43,662 bases of DNA from Pseudomonadota bacterium (GCA_023428295.1 JAEYYV010000047.1:1-43662), one strand, 5' to 3'. Positions 1 to 16,783 are shown, numbered from the stretch's first letter. Translations and numbers: made by a program. Notes: a model not told the origin generated them from the sequence alone.

Positions 1-6132
<6,132 letters not shown>

Positions 6133-6136
<4 letters not shown>

Positions 6137-6336
6137 AGAAGCTGCTCATTCCAGTCTCGGGTGCACGGGTCGGTGATGCCGTTCGCCCGGTCGCATCGAA
6201 GCTCCAGCTCCGCGCGGGCACCAAGCAGCTCGGCTTGCGGGTGCACCACACGCCGATCGTGTCGACGCTATCGCCGATCGCGCGCGAGGACTACGCGATG
6301 CCAGATGACTACCCGGACTACGAGAGCAAGCGATGA
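6133..6336 (+). CDS. Small 67-aa protein of the ElbD-like operon, function unknown
   Basis: The ATG at 6133 overlaps the stop of the large enzyme (ATGA), and its own TGA overlaps the next start (ATGA at 6333-6336), so it is coupled on both sides and almost certainly translated. The 67-aa product starts MKKLLIPVSG, has no convincing signal peptide or membrane segment, and ends in an acidic, Tyr-containing tail (DDYPDYESKR). I do not recognise a domain. Its position between the ligase/reductase fusion and an SDR suggests a small accessory subunit of the lipid pathway; that is inference from context only. Confidence 0.7.
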
Positions 6337-7313
6337 GCGTAGTGCTGGTCACCGGTGCCACGGGCTTTCTCGGGGAGCATCTGTGTCGCGTGCTCGTCGA
6401 GCGCGGGCACACGGTTCGCGGCCTCGCGCGCTCGCGCTCCGTCGTCGACGGTGTCGAGCACATTCGCGGCGACGTGCTGTCCGCCGCGGATCTCGACACG
6501 GCGCTCGCCGGTTGCGACGCCGTGTTTCACCTCGCAGGTGCGGTCTCGCGCGATCCGGACGATGCGCAGCGCATGATGCGCCTGCATGTCGACGGCACGC
6601 GCCGCGTGCTCGAGCGCATGGCGGCCGCCAACGTGAAGCGCATGATCCTCGCGTCGACGAGCGGCACGATCGGCGTGTCCAAGGACGAGGAGATCCTCGA
6701 CGAGACGGCGCCGTACGCCGAAGAGATCGTCGCCGGCTGGCCGTACTACGCGAGCAAGATCTATCAAGAGCGCCTCGCGTTCGAGCACGGCAAGCGCCTC
6801 GGCATCGAGGTCGTCGCGGTGAATCCGTCGCTGTTGCTCGGTCCCGGTGATCGCCGCCTGTCCTCGACGGGCGACGTTCGCAAGTTCATGAAGGGACAGG
6901 TTCCCACGCTGCCCGACGGCGGCATCAACTTCGTCGACGCTCGGGACGCCGCGATCGCCACCGCGAATGCGCTCACGCAGGGAAGGGCAGGCGAGCGCTA
7001 CCTGCTCGGCGGACCGAACTGGACGATGAAGGAGTTCTTCGCGCGTCTGGGGCGCGTCGCCAAGAAGGCGCCGCCGCGGATCAAGCTGCCGAGCAAGCTG
7101 TCCAAGTGGGGCGCGTCGCTCGTCGAGGAGCTCTATCGCCATCGCGGCAAGGAGCCGTCGATCGATCGCATCTCCGTCGAGATGTCCGAGCACTTCTGGT
7201 GGATCGATTCGAAGAAGGCGGAGACCGAGCTCGGCTTCGAGGCGCGCGATCCGCAGCTGACGCTCGTCGACACGGTGGACTACTTGAAGTCCGGCGTGGA
7301 CACCGAGCTGTAG
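6333..7313 (+). CDS. Extended SDR, NAD(P)-dependent epimerase/dehydratase or dihydroflavonol-reductase-like
   Basis: The 326-aa protein has the N-terminal Rossmann motif TGATGFLG, a conserved Ser-Thr-Ser stretch before the active site, and the YYASKIYQE segment that supplies YxxxK. This places it in the extended short-chain dehydrogenase family (3-beta-HSD / dihydroflavonol reductase type). The length is normal. The ATG overlaps the stop of the 67-aa gene. As last gene of the coupled operon it probably reduces or oxidises a hydroxyl or keto group on the lipid intermediate made by the fusion enzyme. The substrate cannot be read from sequence. It converges with no gap on the methyltransferase at 7314. 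Confidence 0.8.
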   Translation: MSVVLVTGATGFLGEHLCRVLVERGHTVRGLARSRSVVDGVEHIRGDVLSAADLDTALAGCDAVFHLAGAVSRDPDDAQRMMRLHVDGTRRVLERMAAANVKRMILASTSGTIGVSKDEEILDETAPYAEEIVAGWPYYASKIYQERLAFEHGKRLGIEVVAVNPSLLLGPGDRRLSSTGDVRKFMKGQVPTLPDGGINFVDARDAAIATANALTQGRAGERYLLGGPNWTMKEFFARLGRVAKKAPPRIKLPSKLSKWGASLVEELYRHRGKEPSIDRISVEMSEHFWWIDSKKAETELGFEARDPQLTLVDTVDYLKSGVDTEL

Positions 7314-7940
7314 TCACGCACGCGTGAGGAGGCCCGCGCGCGCGGTGCCCCAGCCGACGGGCTCGCTGCGTACGACGCGCAGACCCGCCGCGGCGACCTC
7401 CTCGCGGAAGCCGTCGCGCGCCCACTCGCGCGCCGACGGTGGCTCGGCCACGCGCAGGTACAGGTCGATCAGCGTGCGTACGGGCTCGCGCGCGCTGTCA
7501 TCGAAGTCGACGACGCCGACGAGGCCGCCGGGCACGAGCGCATCGCGCGCCATCGCCAACGTCTGCGCGCGCTGATCGCGCTCGAGCTCGTGCAGGATGT
7601 AGCTCAGCACCACGCGATCGTAGGCGCCATCGGGGCGATAGCTCGGCACGTCATGCTCGACCAGCGTCGCTTCGGGCGCTCGCTTCCGCGCGCGCGAGAG
7701 CATCGGCTCGGAGCGATCGACGCCGGTGACCACCGCGCCGCGATCGAGCAGCTGGCGCGTCATGAGGCCCGTGCCGCAGCCGAGTTCGAGCACGCGATCG
7801 CCGGGACGGATCGACCACCGCTCGACGACGCGGGCGCGGAAGCGCGTGTCACCGCCAAACGGTGCGAGTAGGCCGCGGGACATCCAGTCGTAGAACGGGG
7901 CGAGGCGCGTGTACAGGTCCGTCTCGCCGGGTTGCTGCAT
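7314..7940 (-). CDS. Class I SAM-dependent methyltransferase
   Basis: The 208-aa protein has the SAM-binding motif VLELGCGTGL near residue 50, followed by the acidic loop VTGVDRSEPML and the post-motif LVPGGLVGVVDF. An N-terminal YTRLAPFYDWMSRG segment is typical of UbiE-like or phospholipid N-methyltransferase-like enzymes. The start ATG is at 7938-7940. Its stop abuts the stop of the SDR operon with zero spacing, so the two units converge. The substrate is unknown; a lipid or small-molecule acceptor is the usual guess for this subgroup. It appears to be monocistronic. Confidence 0.8.
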   Translation of the reverse strand: MQQPGETDLYTRLAPFYDWMSRGLLAPFGGDTRFRARVVERWSIRPGDRVLELGCGTGLMTRQLLDRGAVVTGVDRSEPMLSRARKRAPEATLVEHDVPSYRPDGAYDRVVLSYILHELERDQRAQTLAMARDALVPGGLVGVVDFDDSAREPVRTLIDLYLRVAEPPSAREWARDGFREEVAAAGLRVVRSEPVGWGTARAGLLTRA

Positions 7941-8012
7941 GCGCGCAGCCTAGCTCACGGCGGCTGGGAATGCGGTGCCCATCGCGCGCATCGTCGTGAT
8001 AGGACACGCGCG

Positions 8013-8183
8013 TTGCTCCCTCACACCGACCAGCTCTCCCCGACACATCGCGCTGCGCTCGACGCTGCGGTCCACGCCGCCCGCGAACGTCAACGCGTGG
8101 TGCTGCAAGAGTCCATCGACGCCGCGATGGAGCACGTGCCGCGCGTGCTCCGCGCTGCGCTGCGCAAGGTGCTGTTCAAATGA
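8013..8183 (+). CDS. Small 56-aa hypothetical protein
   Basis: I place the start at TTG 8013 because an AGGA (8001-8004) lies eight bases upstream and because the frame ends in ATGA overlap with the next gene (8180-8183). The product is helical, begins MLPHTDQLS, and has a central amphipathic stretch and a basic C-terminus (RKVLFK). No domain is recognised. The coupling argues that it is real and works with the downstream 238-aa protein. An earlier in-frame start at 7932 exists but reads through the divergent promoter space. Confidence 0.5.
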   Translation: MLPHTDQLSPTHRAALDAAVHAARERQRVVLQESIDAAMEHVPRVLRAALRKVLFK

Positions 8184-8896
8184 CGGATGTTCTGCGCTTC
8201 GGCGAACGCGTGAAGCTCGCACGCACGCTCGGCGTGGATGTCGACGAGCTGTCGTACGTGGACGAGCTCGATGTCGCCGAGCTTCGCGCCCTGCGCGAGG
8301 CGATCAGCGCGCAGCTGTTCGACGACGCGAAGCCGACCTTGTCGCGCGTGGCGACCGGCTCGCGGCTCCTGCCGACCGGGCTCGTCGCCAGCGTCGGCGA
8401 GCGCGTGTTCGGCGCGATGCTGTGCGCGCGGATCGCGGGCTTGCTCGCCCCGTCATATGCGCTCGCTCTCGCGCTGCGTATGTCCGACGGGTTTCTGGCG
8501 AAGGTGTCGGCGATGATCGATCCGCGCAGCGCGGGAGAGGTGGTCGCCGCGATTCCGCCGCCGCGCATCGTGGCGGTCGCGCAGGTGCTCGTCGCTGATC
8601 GCGACTTCCTGACGATGGCGCGGTTCGTCGACTACCTGTCGATGTCGACGATCAAGGACGTCATCGACTCGATCCCCGACGAGCTCGACCTCTTGCACAT
8701 CGCCGCGTACGTCGAGTCGCGCGAGAAGCTCGCAGAGCTCGTGAACCAGCTCGAGCAGCCGCGGGTGGATGCGATGCTGCGCGCGCTGCGCAGCGCCGAG
8801 GCCACGGATATGCGCAACGCGCTCGCCGTCGCCGAGATGCTCGACGACACGTGGCGCTATCGGTTGAACGAAGCCGTCGGTCGCCTCGGGGCCTGA
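8180..8896 (+). CDS. Hypothetical helical-repeat protein (MgtE N-domain-like)
   Basis: The 238-aa protein has no signal peptide; residues 60-90 are hydrophobic but Ala/Leu-rich rather than a clear membrane span. From about residue 110 onward it shows repeating helical units of roughly 30 residues (IPPPRIVAVAQVL, LSMSTIKDVIDSIPDE, RVDAMLRAL) reminiscent of the superhelical N domain of MgtE. No catalytic motif is seen. It is coupled to the 56-aa gene by ATGA. The fold guess is inference; function is unknown. Confidence 0.65.
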   Translation: MTDVLRFGERVKLARTLGVDVDELSYVDELDVAELRALREAISAQLFDDAKPTLSRVATGSRLLPTGLVASVGERVFGAMLCARIAGLLAPSYALALALRMSDGFLAKVSAMIDPRSAGEVVAAIPPPRIVAVAQVLVADRDFLTMARFVDYLSMSTIKDVIDSIPDELDLLHIAAYVESREKLAELVNQLEQPRVDAMLRALRSAEATDMRNALAVAEMLDDTWRYRLNEAVGRLGA

Positions 8897-8914
8897 CGGC
8901 GTTACAGTCATCGC

Positions 8915-10498
8915 GTGAGCGAGGCACCCGACGACGACGTGCCCGACGTGCGCGCGCCATCGCCGCTCGAGCGTCTGCGCGCGTGGCTCGGGCCGCCGCG
9001 ACGCTACACGCTGACGCGCCAGCTGATCGTGCGCCTCCTCGGGCTCGTCTACGTGTTCGCGTTCATCGGGCTGTTGCGCCAAGGGCCGGCGCTGTGGGGC
9101 TCGCACGGCCTCACGCCGACGGCGCCGTATCTCGAGGCGCTCGCCGCGAACGGGCAGGGCTTCTGGGATCTGCCGAGCGTTCTCTGGTGGAGCGCGTCCG
9201 ATGCCGCGATGGCGGCGTGGGCCTACGTCGGACTCGCGCTGTCACTCGCGCTCCTCACGGGCTACGCGAACAGCATCTCGCTCGTGCTGCTGTGGCTGAT
9301 CTATGGATCGTTCGTTCGCACGGGCCAGCTGTGGTTCTCGTTCGGCTGGGAGATCCAGATCCTCGAGACCACGCTGCTCGCCGCCGTGCTCGCGCATCCA
9401 TGGGACCCGCGTCCGCTCGCCGCGCCGCCGCCATCGCGCGTGTCCGTCGTGCTCATGCGCTGGCTCGTGTTCCGCATCATGTTCGGGGCGGGAATGATCA
9501 AGCTGCGCGGCGACGCGTGTTGGACCGAGCTTACCTGCCTCGACTATCACTTCGAGACACAGCCGATTCCGAGCCCGCTCTCCGCGCTGTTCCATCACCT
9601 GCCGCGGCCGCTCCTCGTCGCGGGCGTGGGGCTCAACCACATCGTCGAGCTGGTCCTGCCGTTCTTGGTGTTCGGACCGCGGACGCTGCGGCTCGTCGCC
9701 GGCACCGGCATGGTGCTGTTCCAGGTCATCCTGGTGCTGAGCGGCAACCTCGCGTTCCTCAACTGGCTCACGCTCGTGCCGATCCTCGCGTGCTTCGACG
9801 ACGACTTCTTGCTGCGTCTCGTTCCGTCGCGGCCGCGTGCGTGGCTGGAGAGTCGCGTCGCCACGCCGCGCGCGAGCTCACGTGTCACCCGCTGGATCCT
9901 CGCGGCGATCTGCGTGGTCGTCGCGTACAAGAGCCTTCCTGTCGTCGAGAACCTCGTCGCGCCGGCCGGTGGTCGACAAGCGATGAACCGCAGCTACGAC
10001 CGGCTCGCGCTCGTGAATACGTACGGCGCGTTCGGCTCCGTCGGAGATTCGCGCGACGAGCTCGTCATCGAAGGAACGCGCGACGCGGATCCGGCGGGCG
10101 CCACGTGGCACGCGTACGAGCTGTGGTGCAAGCCGGGCGATCTCGCGCGACGTCCGTGCGTGCTCGGTCCGTATCATCGGAGGCTCGACTGGCTGATCTG
10201 GTTCGCGGCGATGTCGGAGAGGCCGCGCGATCCGTGGATCGTGCACCTCGTCTACAAGCTCCTTGCTGGCGATCGCACCATCCGCACCCAGCTCGCACAC
10301 GATCCGTTCGACGGCGAGGCTCCAACCTACGTTCGCATTCGCCGCTTCACGTATCACCTCCAGCCGCTCACGGCGGAGACGTGGTGGACGCGCGACAACG
10401 AGCAGCTGTGGCTCGCGCCCGTCGCGGTCGACGATCCGGATCTCCTCGCGGCGCTCGCGCGCTTCGGGTGGATTACTCCTGGATCACCGCGCAAATGA
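8915..10498 (+). CDS. Lipase maturation factor (LMF1)-like integral membrane protein
   Basis: The 527-aa product starts at GTG 8915. It has about seven or eight hydrophobic segments between residues 25 and 350, and the family signature: an MRWLVFRIMFGAGMIKLRG segment, Cys residues in WTELTCLDYHFETQPIP, and HIVELVLPF. The soluble C-terminal domain contains paired Trp/Tyr-rich motifs typical of LMF1 homologues. In animals LMF1 helps lipases fold in the ER; bacterial members are uncharacterised, so a role in folding a secreted lipase is only an analogy. It converges on the repeat lipoprotein, overlapping it by 26 bases. Confidence 0.8.
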   Translation: MSEAPDDDVPDVRAPSPLERLRAWLGPPRRYTLTRQLIVRLLGLVYVFAFIGLLRQGPALWGSHGLTPTAPYLEALAANGQGFWDLPSVLWWSASDAAMAAWAYVGLALSLALLTGYANSISLVLLWLIYGSFVRTGQLWFSFGWEIQILETTLLAAVLAHPWDPRPLAAPPPSRVSVVLMRWLVFRIMFGAGMIKLRGDACWTELTCLDYHFETQPIPSPLSALFHHLPRPLLVAGVGLNHIVELVLPFLVFGPRTLRLVAGTGMVLFQVILVLSGNLAFLNWLTLVPILACFDDDFLLRLVPSRPRAWLESRVATPRASSRVTRWILAAICVVVAYKSLPVVENLVAPAGGRQAMNRSYDRLALVNTYGAFGSVGDSRDELVIEGTRDADPAGATWHAYELWCKPGDLARRPCVLGPYHRRLDWLIWFAAMSERPRDPWIVHLVYKLLAGDRTIRTQLAHDPFDGEAPTYVRIRRFTYHLQPLTAETWWTRDNEQLWLAPVAVDDPDLLAALARFGWITPGSPRK

Positions 10499-13400
10499 CC
10501 GCGCAGTCCAACTGACAACACTCGAACGAGAACGGCTTGTTCTCCTCGGGCGTGCAGAAGCCGTCGCCACAGTTCGGGTTCGGGTTGCACGAGCCACAAT
10601 CGAGCGGGCAGTTGTTGCACGACTCGGTGCCGTTGCAGATTCCGTCGCCGCAGACCGGGCTCGGATGGAACGACGCGCCCACGGTGTACATCTGCGTCAT
10701 GGTGACCGTGCAGGTGGCCTGCGTGCCGCTGCACGGACCCGACCAGCCACCGAAGTAGGAGCCACCCGACGGTGCCGCGGTGAGGGTGACCGAGGTGTTG
10801 TAGTTGTACATCTCGTTGCAGTCGGGGTTCGCGCCGCTGCACGTGATTCCCGCCGGGCTCGAGGTCACCCCGCCGTTGCCGGCGCCATCGCGGATCACGC
10901 GCAGGTTGTACTGGTTCAGCGTGAACGTCGCGGTCACGGTGCGCGCTTGCGTGACGAGCAGCGTGCAGACCGGCGCCATTCCCGTACACGCCGCCGCGTC
11001 GGTGCCGCTCCAGCCCGTGAACAAGGAGCCGGTGGCGGGCGAGGGCGTCAGCGTCACCGAGGTCCCGTGCGCGAAGTTCTCGGTGCAGTCCGGGTTGGAG
11101 GCGCCGCCGCAGTTGGTGATGCCCGCGGGCGAAGACGCGACGGTGCCGCTGCCGTTGCCAGCCTTGGTCACCGTGACCGCGTACGAGTTGAGCGTGAAGG
11201 TCGCCGTCACGCTGCGCGCTTGGGTGACCGAGAGCGTGCATGCCGGCGCGGTGCCCGTGCACGCTGCCGCGCTCGTGCCGCTCCATCCCGCGAACGACGA
11301 TCCGGTGAACGGCGTCGGCGTCAGCGTCACGGAGGTTCCGTGCGCGTAGTTCTCGGTGCAGTCGGAGCCCGTCGGTGCGCCGCAATCGATGATACCGGCG
11401 GGATTGGACGCGACGGTTCCCGAGCCCGTGCCCGCCTTCGTGACGGTGACCGGGTACGTGTTGATCGTGAACGTCGCGGTGACGTTGCGCGCTTGCGTGA
11501 TGGCGAGCGTGCACGCGGGCGCGGTGCCCGTACACGCTCCTGCATCCGTGCCACTCCATCCCGCGAACGACGATCCGGCCGCCGCGATCGGTGTCAGCGT
11601 GACGGACGTTCCGTGGTTGTACGGCTCGGTGCAGTCCGCGCCCGACGCCGCGCCGCAGTTGCTGATGCCCGCGGGGCTCGACGCGATGGTGCCGGTGCCG
11701 GCGCCGGCCTTGGTCACCGTGAGCACGTACGTATTGATCGTGAACGTCGCGGTCACGCTGCGCGCTTGCGTGACCGACAGGGTGCAGACCGGCGCGGTGC
11801 CGGTGCATGCCGCGGCGTCCGTTCCGCTCCATCCCGCGAAGGTCGAGCCGGTCGCCGCGGTCGGTGTCAACGTGACGGACGTGCCGTGATCGAACGGCTC
11901 CGTGCAGTCCGCGTTGCTCGCTGCGCCGCAGTTGCTGATGCCGGCGGGACTGGACGCGACCGTGCCGGATCCGCTGCCCGCCTTGGTCACGGTGACGGCG
12001 TACTGCTTCAGCGTGAAGTTCGCGGTGACGCTACGCGATGCGGCCATGGACAGCGTGCACGACGGCGCGGTGCCGGTGCACGAGCCGGCGTGTGTTCCCG
12101 TCCAGCCGCTGAACGTGGAGCTCGCACCGGCCGTCGGCGTGAGCGTCACGGACGTGCCGATATCGTAGAGCTCCGTGCAGTCGGCGCCCGACGCTGCACC
12201 GCAGTTGCTGATGCCCGCGGGACTGGACGCGACGGTGCCCGTGCCGCTGCCAGCGGTGCTCACCGTGAGCAGCGCGTCGTTGTCGGTGACGTTGATGGTG
12301 AGCGTGCTCACGAGCGCGAGCGTCGCGGCCTCGAGCGTGAGCGACGTGGTGTTGTTTGCGGTGTCCGCGTCCTGTGTGCCCGTGATGGTGAAGAACTGCG
12401 TGGTCGCGTAGTTCGCTGGCGTGAACGTGAGACCGCCGGAGGCCGTCGCCACGGCCGCGTTGCCCGTCGCGGCGGTGATCGTGACGTCGGTGGCCGGCCG
12501 GTAGGCGAGGCGGACGCCGACGGTGGTGGTACCCCCTTCGGTGACCGCGACCGTCGATGCCGGTGTGGTGAGAAGCGCTTGCACGTCGTCATCCGTGACG
12601 TTGACTGCGACGGTGCGTGTCGTGAGGCCGGTGGCCATGAGGCTGATCGACGTGCTGCCGTTGGCCACGTCGTCGTCGGCGACCGAGATCACCGTGACGG
12701 TCTGGGGCGTGTTCCAGGTCGCGGGCGTGAACTGCAGCGGGCTCGGGCCGACCGTCGCGACCGCGCCGTTGCCCGAGGTGACGGTGACCGACACGTTGCC
12801 TGGTGGCTGTTGGCTCAGCGCGACGGTGAACGTGCCACTCGCGCCTTCGACGAGGCTGAGGCTGCTCGCCGAGGTCGTGATGCCGAGGACGTCGTTGTCG
12901 GCGACCTGCACGGGCAGCGACGTCGTGGTGAGATCCGCCGACGTGAACTCGATGGTCGTTACGCTCGTGACGATGTCTGCGTCCTCGACGCCAGAGACGG
13001 TGATCGCCTGATCGATCGCGTAGTTCGCGGGCGTGAACGTGACCATCGACGTCGACACCGTCGCGACCGCGGTGTTCAACGACGCGATCGCGACCGTCAC
13101 GTTGGCGGGCGGCATCGCGGTGAGACGCAAGTTGACCGTCGCGCTCGCGCCTTCGCCGACGTCGAGCGTGCTCGGCGTGATCGCGAGTGCGAGACCGTCG
13201 TCGTCGTCGACCGTCACGGAGATCGTCATCGGCGTGGCGATCGCCGTCGAGCGCAGCGTCACGGTGACGTTCTCGTCGTTCGGGTCGTTGTCGGGACGGC
13301 CCGTCAGCGTGACCGTCTGGTCGGTCGCCCAGTCCGTCGGGCTGAACAACAGTGCGGTCGGTGACGCGGCGAGGCGCGTGTCGTCCGACGTCTCGACGGT

Positions 13401-13640
13401 GACGAGTACGGAGCTCGCGGGCTGCGCCGACAGACGCACCGTGAACTGCTGCGTCGAGCCCTCGGTCACCGTCATGGTGGTGCTGGACACGACGAGCTCG
13501 ACGGGAGTCTCGACCGCAGCATCGGAGCCCGATCCGACATCGTGGTTCGCGTCGAGGACCGCTTGCACGAACGAGCCCTCGACGGAGCAGCTCGCGAGGC
13601 TCGTGGCGACGATCGCGATGATCAGCGTGGTGATACGCAT
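10473..13640 (-). CDS. Large repeat lipoprotein: Calx-beta-like and InlB-type repeats, Cys-rich C-terminus
   Basis: The 1055-aa protein starts at ATG 13640, which overlaps the upstream stop (TGATG). The signal peptide ends in lipobox LASC (Cys18), so it should be anchored to the outer membrane. Four repeats of about 100 aa follow (residues about 46-455), each with a TVTEGS-like start and ending in DDD or DND, as in Calx-beta modules. Then come six repeats of about 87 aa with the pattern AGSGTGTVASSPAGI, NCG, DC, GTSVTLTP and FAGWSGT, resembling InlB B-repeats. The last 60 residues are Cys-rich (CGDGICNG, CGDGFCTPEE). It probably projects from the surface and binds ligand or calcium. A much longer start (14495) in the same frame runs antisense to nothing real and is not used. 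Confidence 0.85.
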   Translation of the reverse strand: MRITTLIIAIVATSLASCSVEGSFVQAVLDANHDVGSGSDAAVETPVELVVSSTTMTVTEGSTQQFTVRLSAQPASSVLVTVETSDDTRLAASPTALLFSPTDWATDQTVTLTGRPDNDPNDENVTVTLRSTAIATPMTISVTVDDDDGLALAITPSTLDVGEGASATVNLRLTAMPPANVTVAIASLNTAVATVSTSMVTFTPANYAIDQAITVSGVEDADIVTSVTTIEFTSADLTTTSLPVQVADNDVLGITTSASSLSLVEGASGTFTVALSQQPPGNVSVTVTSGNGAVATVGPSPLQFTPATWNTPQTVTVISVADDDVANGSTSISLMATGLTTRTVAVNVTDDDVQALLTTPASTVAVTEGGTTTVGVRLAYRPATDVTITAATGNAAVATASGGLTFTPANYATTQFFTITGTQDADTANNTTSLTLEAATLALVSTLTINVTDNDALLTVSTAGSGTGTVASSPAGISNCGAASGADCTELYDIGTSVTLTPTAGASSTFSGWTGTHAGSCTGTAPSCTLSMAASRSVTANFTLKQYAVTVTKAGSGSGTVASSPAGISNCGAASNADCTEPFDHGTSVTLTPTAATGSTFAGWSGTDAAACTGTAPVCTLSVTQARSVTATFTINTYVLTVTKAGAGTGTIASSPAGISNCGAASGADCTEPYNHGTSVTLTPIAAAGSSFAGWSGTDAGACTGTAPACTLAITQARNVTATFTINTYPVTVTKAGTGSGTVASNPAGIIDCGAPTGSDCTENYAHGTSVTLTPTPFTGSSFAGWSGTSAAACTGTAPACTLSVTQARSVTATFTLNSYAVTVTKAGNGSGTVASSPAGITNCGGASNPDCTENFAHGTSVTLTPSPATGSLFTGWSGTDAAACTGMAPVCTLLVTQARTVTATFTLNQYNLRVIRDGAGNGGVTSSPAGITCSGANPDCNEMYNYNTSVTLTAAPSGGSYFGGWSGPCSGTQATCTVTMTQMYTVGASFHPSPVCGDGICNGTESCNNCPLDCGSCNPNPNCGDGFCTPEENKPFSFECCQLDCAVICAVIQE
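10680..12276 (-). repeat. Six tandem InlB-type repeats (about 260 bp each) inside the lipoprotein gene
   Basis: The units are in the same orientation and share conserved blocks encoding SSPAGI, NCGA, GTSVTLTPT, FAGWSGTDA, CTGTAP and SVTQARSVTATFT. Units 1-5 are highly alike at DNA level; the last is more diverged. Unit borders are approximate. Such arrays change copy number readily. Confidence 0.85.
12277..13510 (-). repeat. Four Calx-beta-like repeats (about 305 bp each)
   Basis: Each repeat encodes about 100 aa with a (T/D/L)V(T/G/V)EG start, a central FTPANYA or FSPTDWA turn and a terminal acidic DDD/DND motif. They are more diverged from each other than the InlB-type units. Limits are approximate. 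Confidence 0.8.
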
Positions 13641-14638
13641 CAGAACCTCACCTCCAGGTCGAGTCCGGCCGAGGTGGCGCTCGCGCTCGGAATGATCGAG
13701 ACCGATGTCTCGCGCGACGCGACGGGCGCGCCGACAAACCAGAGCACCACGCCTCCGATCACCGCCGCGGCACCAACGCCCAGCGAGACGTTCGCGAGCA
13801 TCGCGCGCGACTTGCCGCGCGAGATCAGATCGTTCGCGCGATCGCCGTCGGTACACGGCGTGCTCTGATCGGGGCACAGCGCGAACGCGTCGTCCTCGAG
13901 GCCCTTTGCTTGCGCGCCGAACACGACGCCGCCGATCAGCGCCACCGCGCCGACGCCTGCCACCCCGATCGCGACCTTGCGCTTGGTGGTGAACATGCTC
14001 GGCGGCGGCACGTCTGCGGACACCGCGGGCGCCGGCTCCGTGACGGGCGGCGCCGCGGGCGTCACGAGCCGCGTGAGCTCCTTGAACCGCGGCACCTCGA
14101 CGGACACCTTGCCGAGCTCGTTCGGAACTTCGACCGTGGTGGACCACGCCTCGTGACCCGGCGCCTTGCCCTCGATGGTGACGGCGCCACCGTCCACGGG
14201 AAGTGCGCGATTCCAGATCGCCATGTCGACCGGCGCGCCATTGCGCGTGACCACGAGTCCCTCGACGCGGCTCTCGTCGGGGACGGAGATGGTCAGATAC
14301 GAGAGCCTGGGCTCGATGGCAGCGACGCGCTCCTCGGCGATCGCTCGCTTCTTCGGATCCTTCACGCGAGCGAGCGCGTCCTTGAACGCGGACCATGCCG
14401 ATGCGAGCTGTCCGTTGCGCTCGCGACAGATGCCGAGGTTGACGAGCGTACCGGCGCGGCTCTCGATGCGGTTCGACGCTTCGTACGCGGCACACGCTTC
14501 GCCGATCTTGCCCTCCGCCAGCAAGCGCTCGGCGTCGGTGAACAGTGCCTCTGCCGCGGCGTTCTGCGCGAACGACGTCGTCGCGGAGAGCGTGATCGTC
14601 GCGAGGGCGACGAGGTTCCGAACAAGCGGGCCGCGCAT
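13640..14638 (-). CDS. TPR/PEGA-like secreted or membrane protein with paired TM tail
   Basis: I choose ATG 14638, which gives 332 aa with a good signal peptide (MRGPLVRNLVALAT...TTSFA). Upstream in-frame starts would overlap the kinase gene. Residues 25-110 form a TPR-like helical region (EALFTDAERLLAEGKIGEAC). A PEGA-like beta domain follows (LTISVPDES, IEGKAPGHEAW). Two Gly/Ala-rich membrane segments flank a loop of about 45 residues containing two Cys. The gene sits between a kinase (22-bp gap) and the repeat lipoprotein (1-bp overlap), so the three are one operon. Related proteins lie at 22773-23624 and 29605-30792. Function unknown; it is likely an envelope component linked to the kinase. 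Confidence 0.8.
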   Translation of the reverse strand: MRGPLVRNLVALATITLSATTSFAQNAAAEALFTDAERLLAEGKIGEACAAYEASNRIESRAGTLVNLGICRERNGQLASAWSAFKDALARVKDPKKRAIAEERVAAIEPRLSYLTISVPDESRVEGLVVTRNGAPVDMAIWNRALPVDGGAVTIEGKAPGHEAWSTTVEVPNELGKVSVEVPRFKELTRLVTPAAPPVTEPAPAVSADVPPPSMFTTKRKVAIGVAGVGAVALIGGVVFGAQAKGLEDDAFALCPDQSTPCTDGDRANDLISRGKSRAMLANVSLGVGAAAVIGGVVLWFVGAPVASRETSVSIIPSASATSAGLDLEVRF

Positions 14639-14660
14639 CGCCGCGGACAACCGCGCACCG

Positions 14661-16274
<1,614 letters not shown>

Positions 16275-16343
16275 TCCGAAGAAAACACCGTACCACGACG
16301 CACGGCCCTCCCTCTCGTTGTTCGTCGACAACGAAGGTGATCG

Positions 16344-16377
16344 GCATGCGTGCGCACACGCGCGTACGTGTACGCGC
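16344..16377. other. 34-bp perfect purine-pyrimidine alternation (possible Z-DNA)
   Basis: Every step from G16344 to C16377 alternates purine and pyrimidine, mixing CG, CA/TG and TA steps, with short palindromes (GCATGC, CGTACG). It lies in the 109-bp gap upstream of the kinase operon and downstream of the VOC gene stop at 16384. Such tracts can flip to Z-DNA under negative supercoiling, here just behind the kinase promoter. Confidence 0.7.
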
Positions 16378-16383
16378 CCGTGG

Positions 16384-16776
16384 CTACGTCGTCGGCTGAT
16401 AGATCTGGATCAAGTTGCCGACGGTGTCGGAGAACGTCGCTGCCTTCACCGGGCCCATGTCTTTGGGTGGCGACGTGAACGCCACGCCGCGCTCGACGAG
16501 GCGCTTGTACTCGGCGTCGATGTCGTCGGTGTGGAACGCGGTGTACGGGATGCCTTGCTCGAACAGCGCCTTCTGGAACGTCTTGCCGGCCGGGTTCTCG
16601 TTGGGCTCGAGCGCGAGTTGCACGTCCGGCGCGTTCGGAGCGGACAGCGTGATCCAGCGGAAGGGACCGCTGACAGGGAAGTCGAGCTGTTTCACGAAGC
16701 CGAGAACGTCCGTGTAGAAGGCGAGCGCCTTCGACTGATCCTCGACCATGATGCTCGTGAGTCGGATCTGCAGCAT
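16384..16776 (-). CDS. VOC (glyoxalase/bleomycin-resistance fold) protein
   Basis: The 130-aa protein is a single VOC half-pair (two beta-alpha-beta-beta-beta modules). It starts MLQIRLTSIMVEDQSKAL, with FYTDVLGF and the C-terminal DTVGNLIQIYQP. Metal positions typical of glyoxalase I (His near the start, Glu near the end) are not evident, so catalysis is uncertain. It is seven bases downstream of the AraC-family regulator and is probably co-transcribed with it. It is closely similar to the VOC protein at 36642-37037. Confidence 0.85.
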   Translation of the reverse strand: MLQIRLTSIMVEDQSKALAFYTDVLGFVKQLDFPVSGPFRWITLSAPNAPDVQLALEPNENPAGKTFQKALFEQGIPYTAFHTDDIDAEYKRLVERGVAFTSPPKDMGPVKAATFSDTVGNLIQIYQPTT

Positions 16777-16783
16777 GAGGCGA

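Noticed and set aside
10263..13364. A 1033-codon plus-strand frame opposite the repeat lipoprotein
   Set aside because: Its translation is Arg/Gly/Ala-rich and repeats only because the real gene on the other strand is repetitive.
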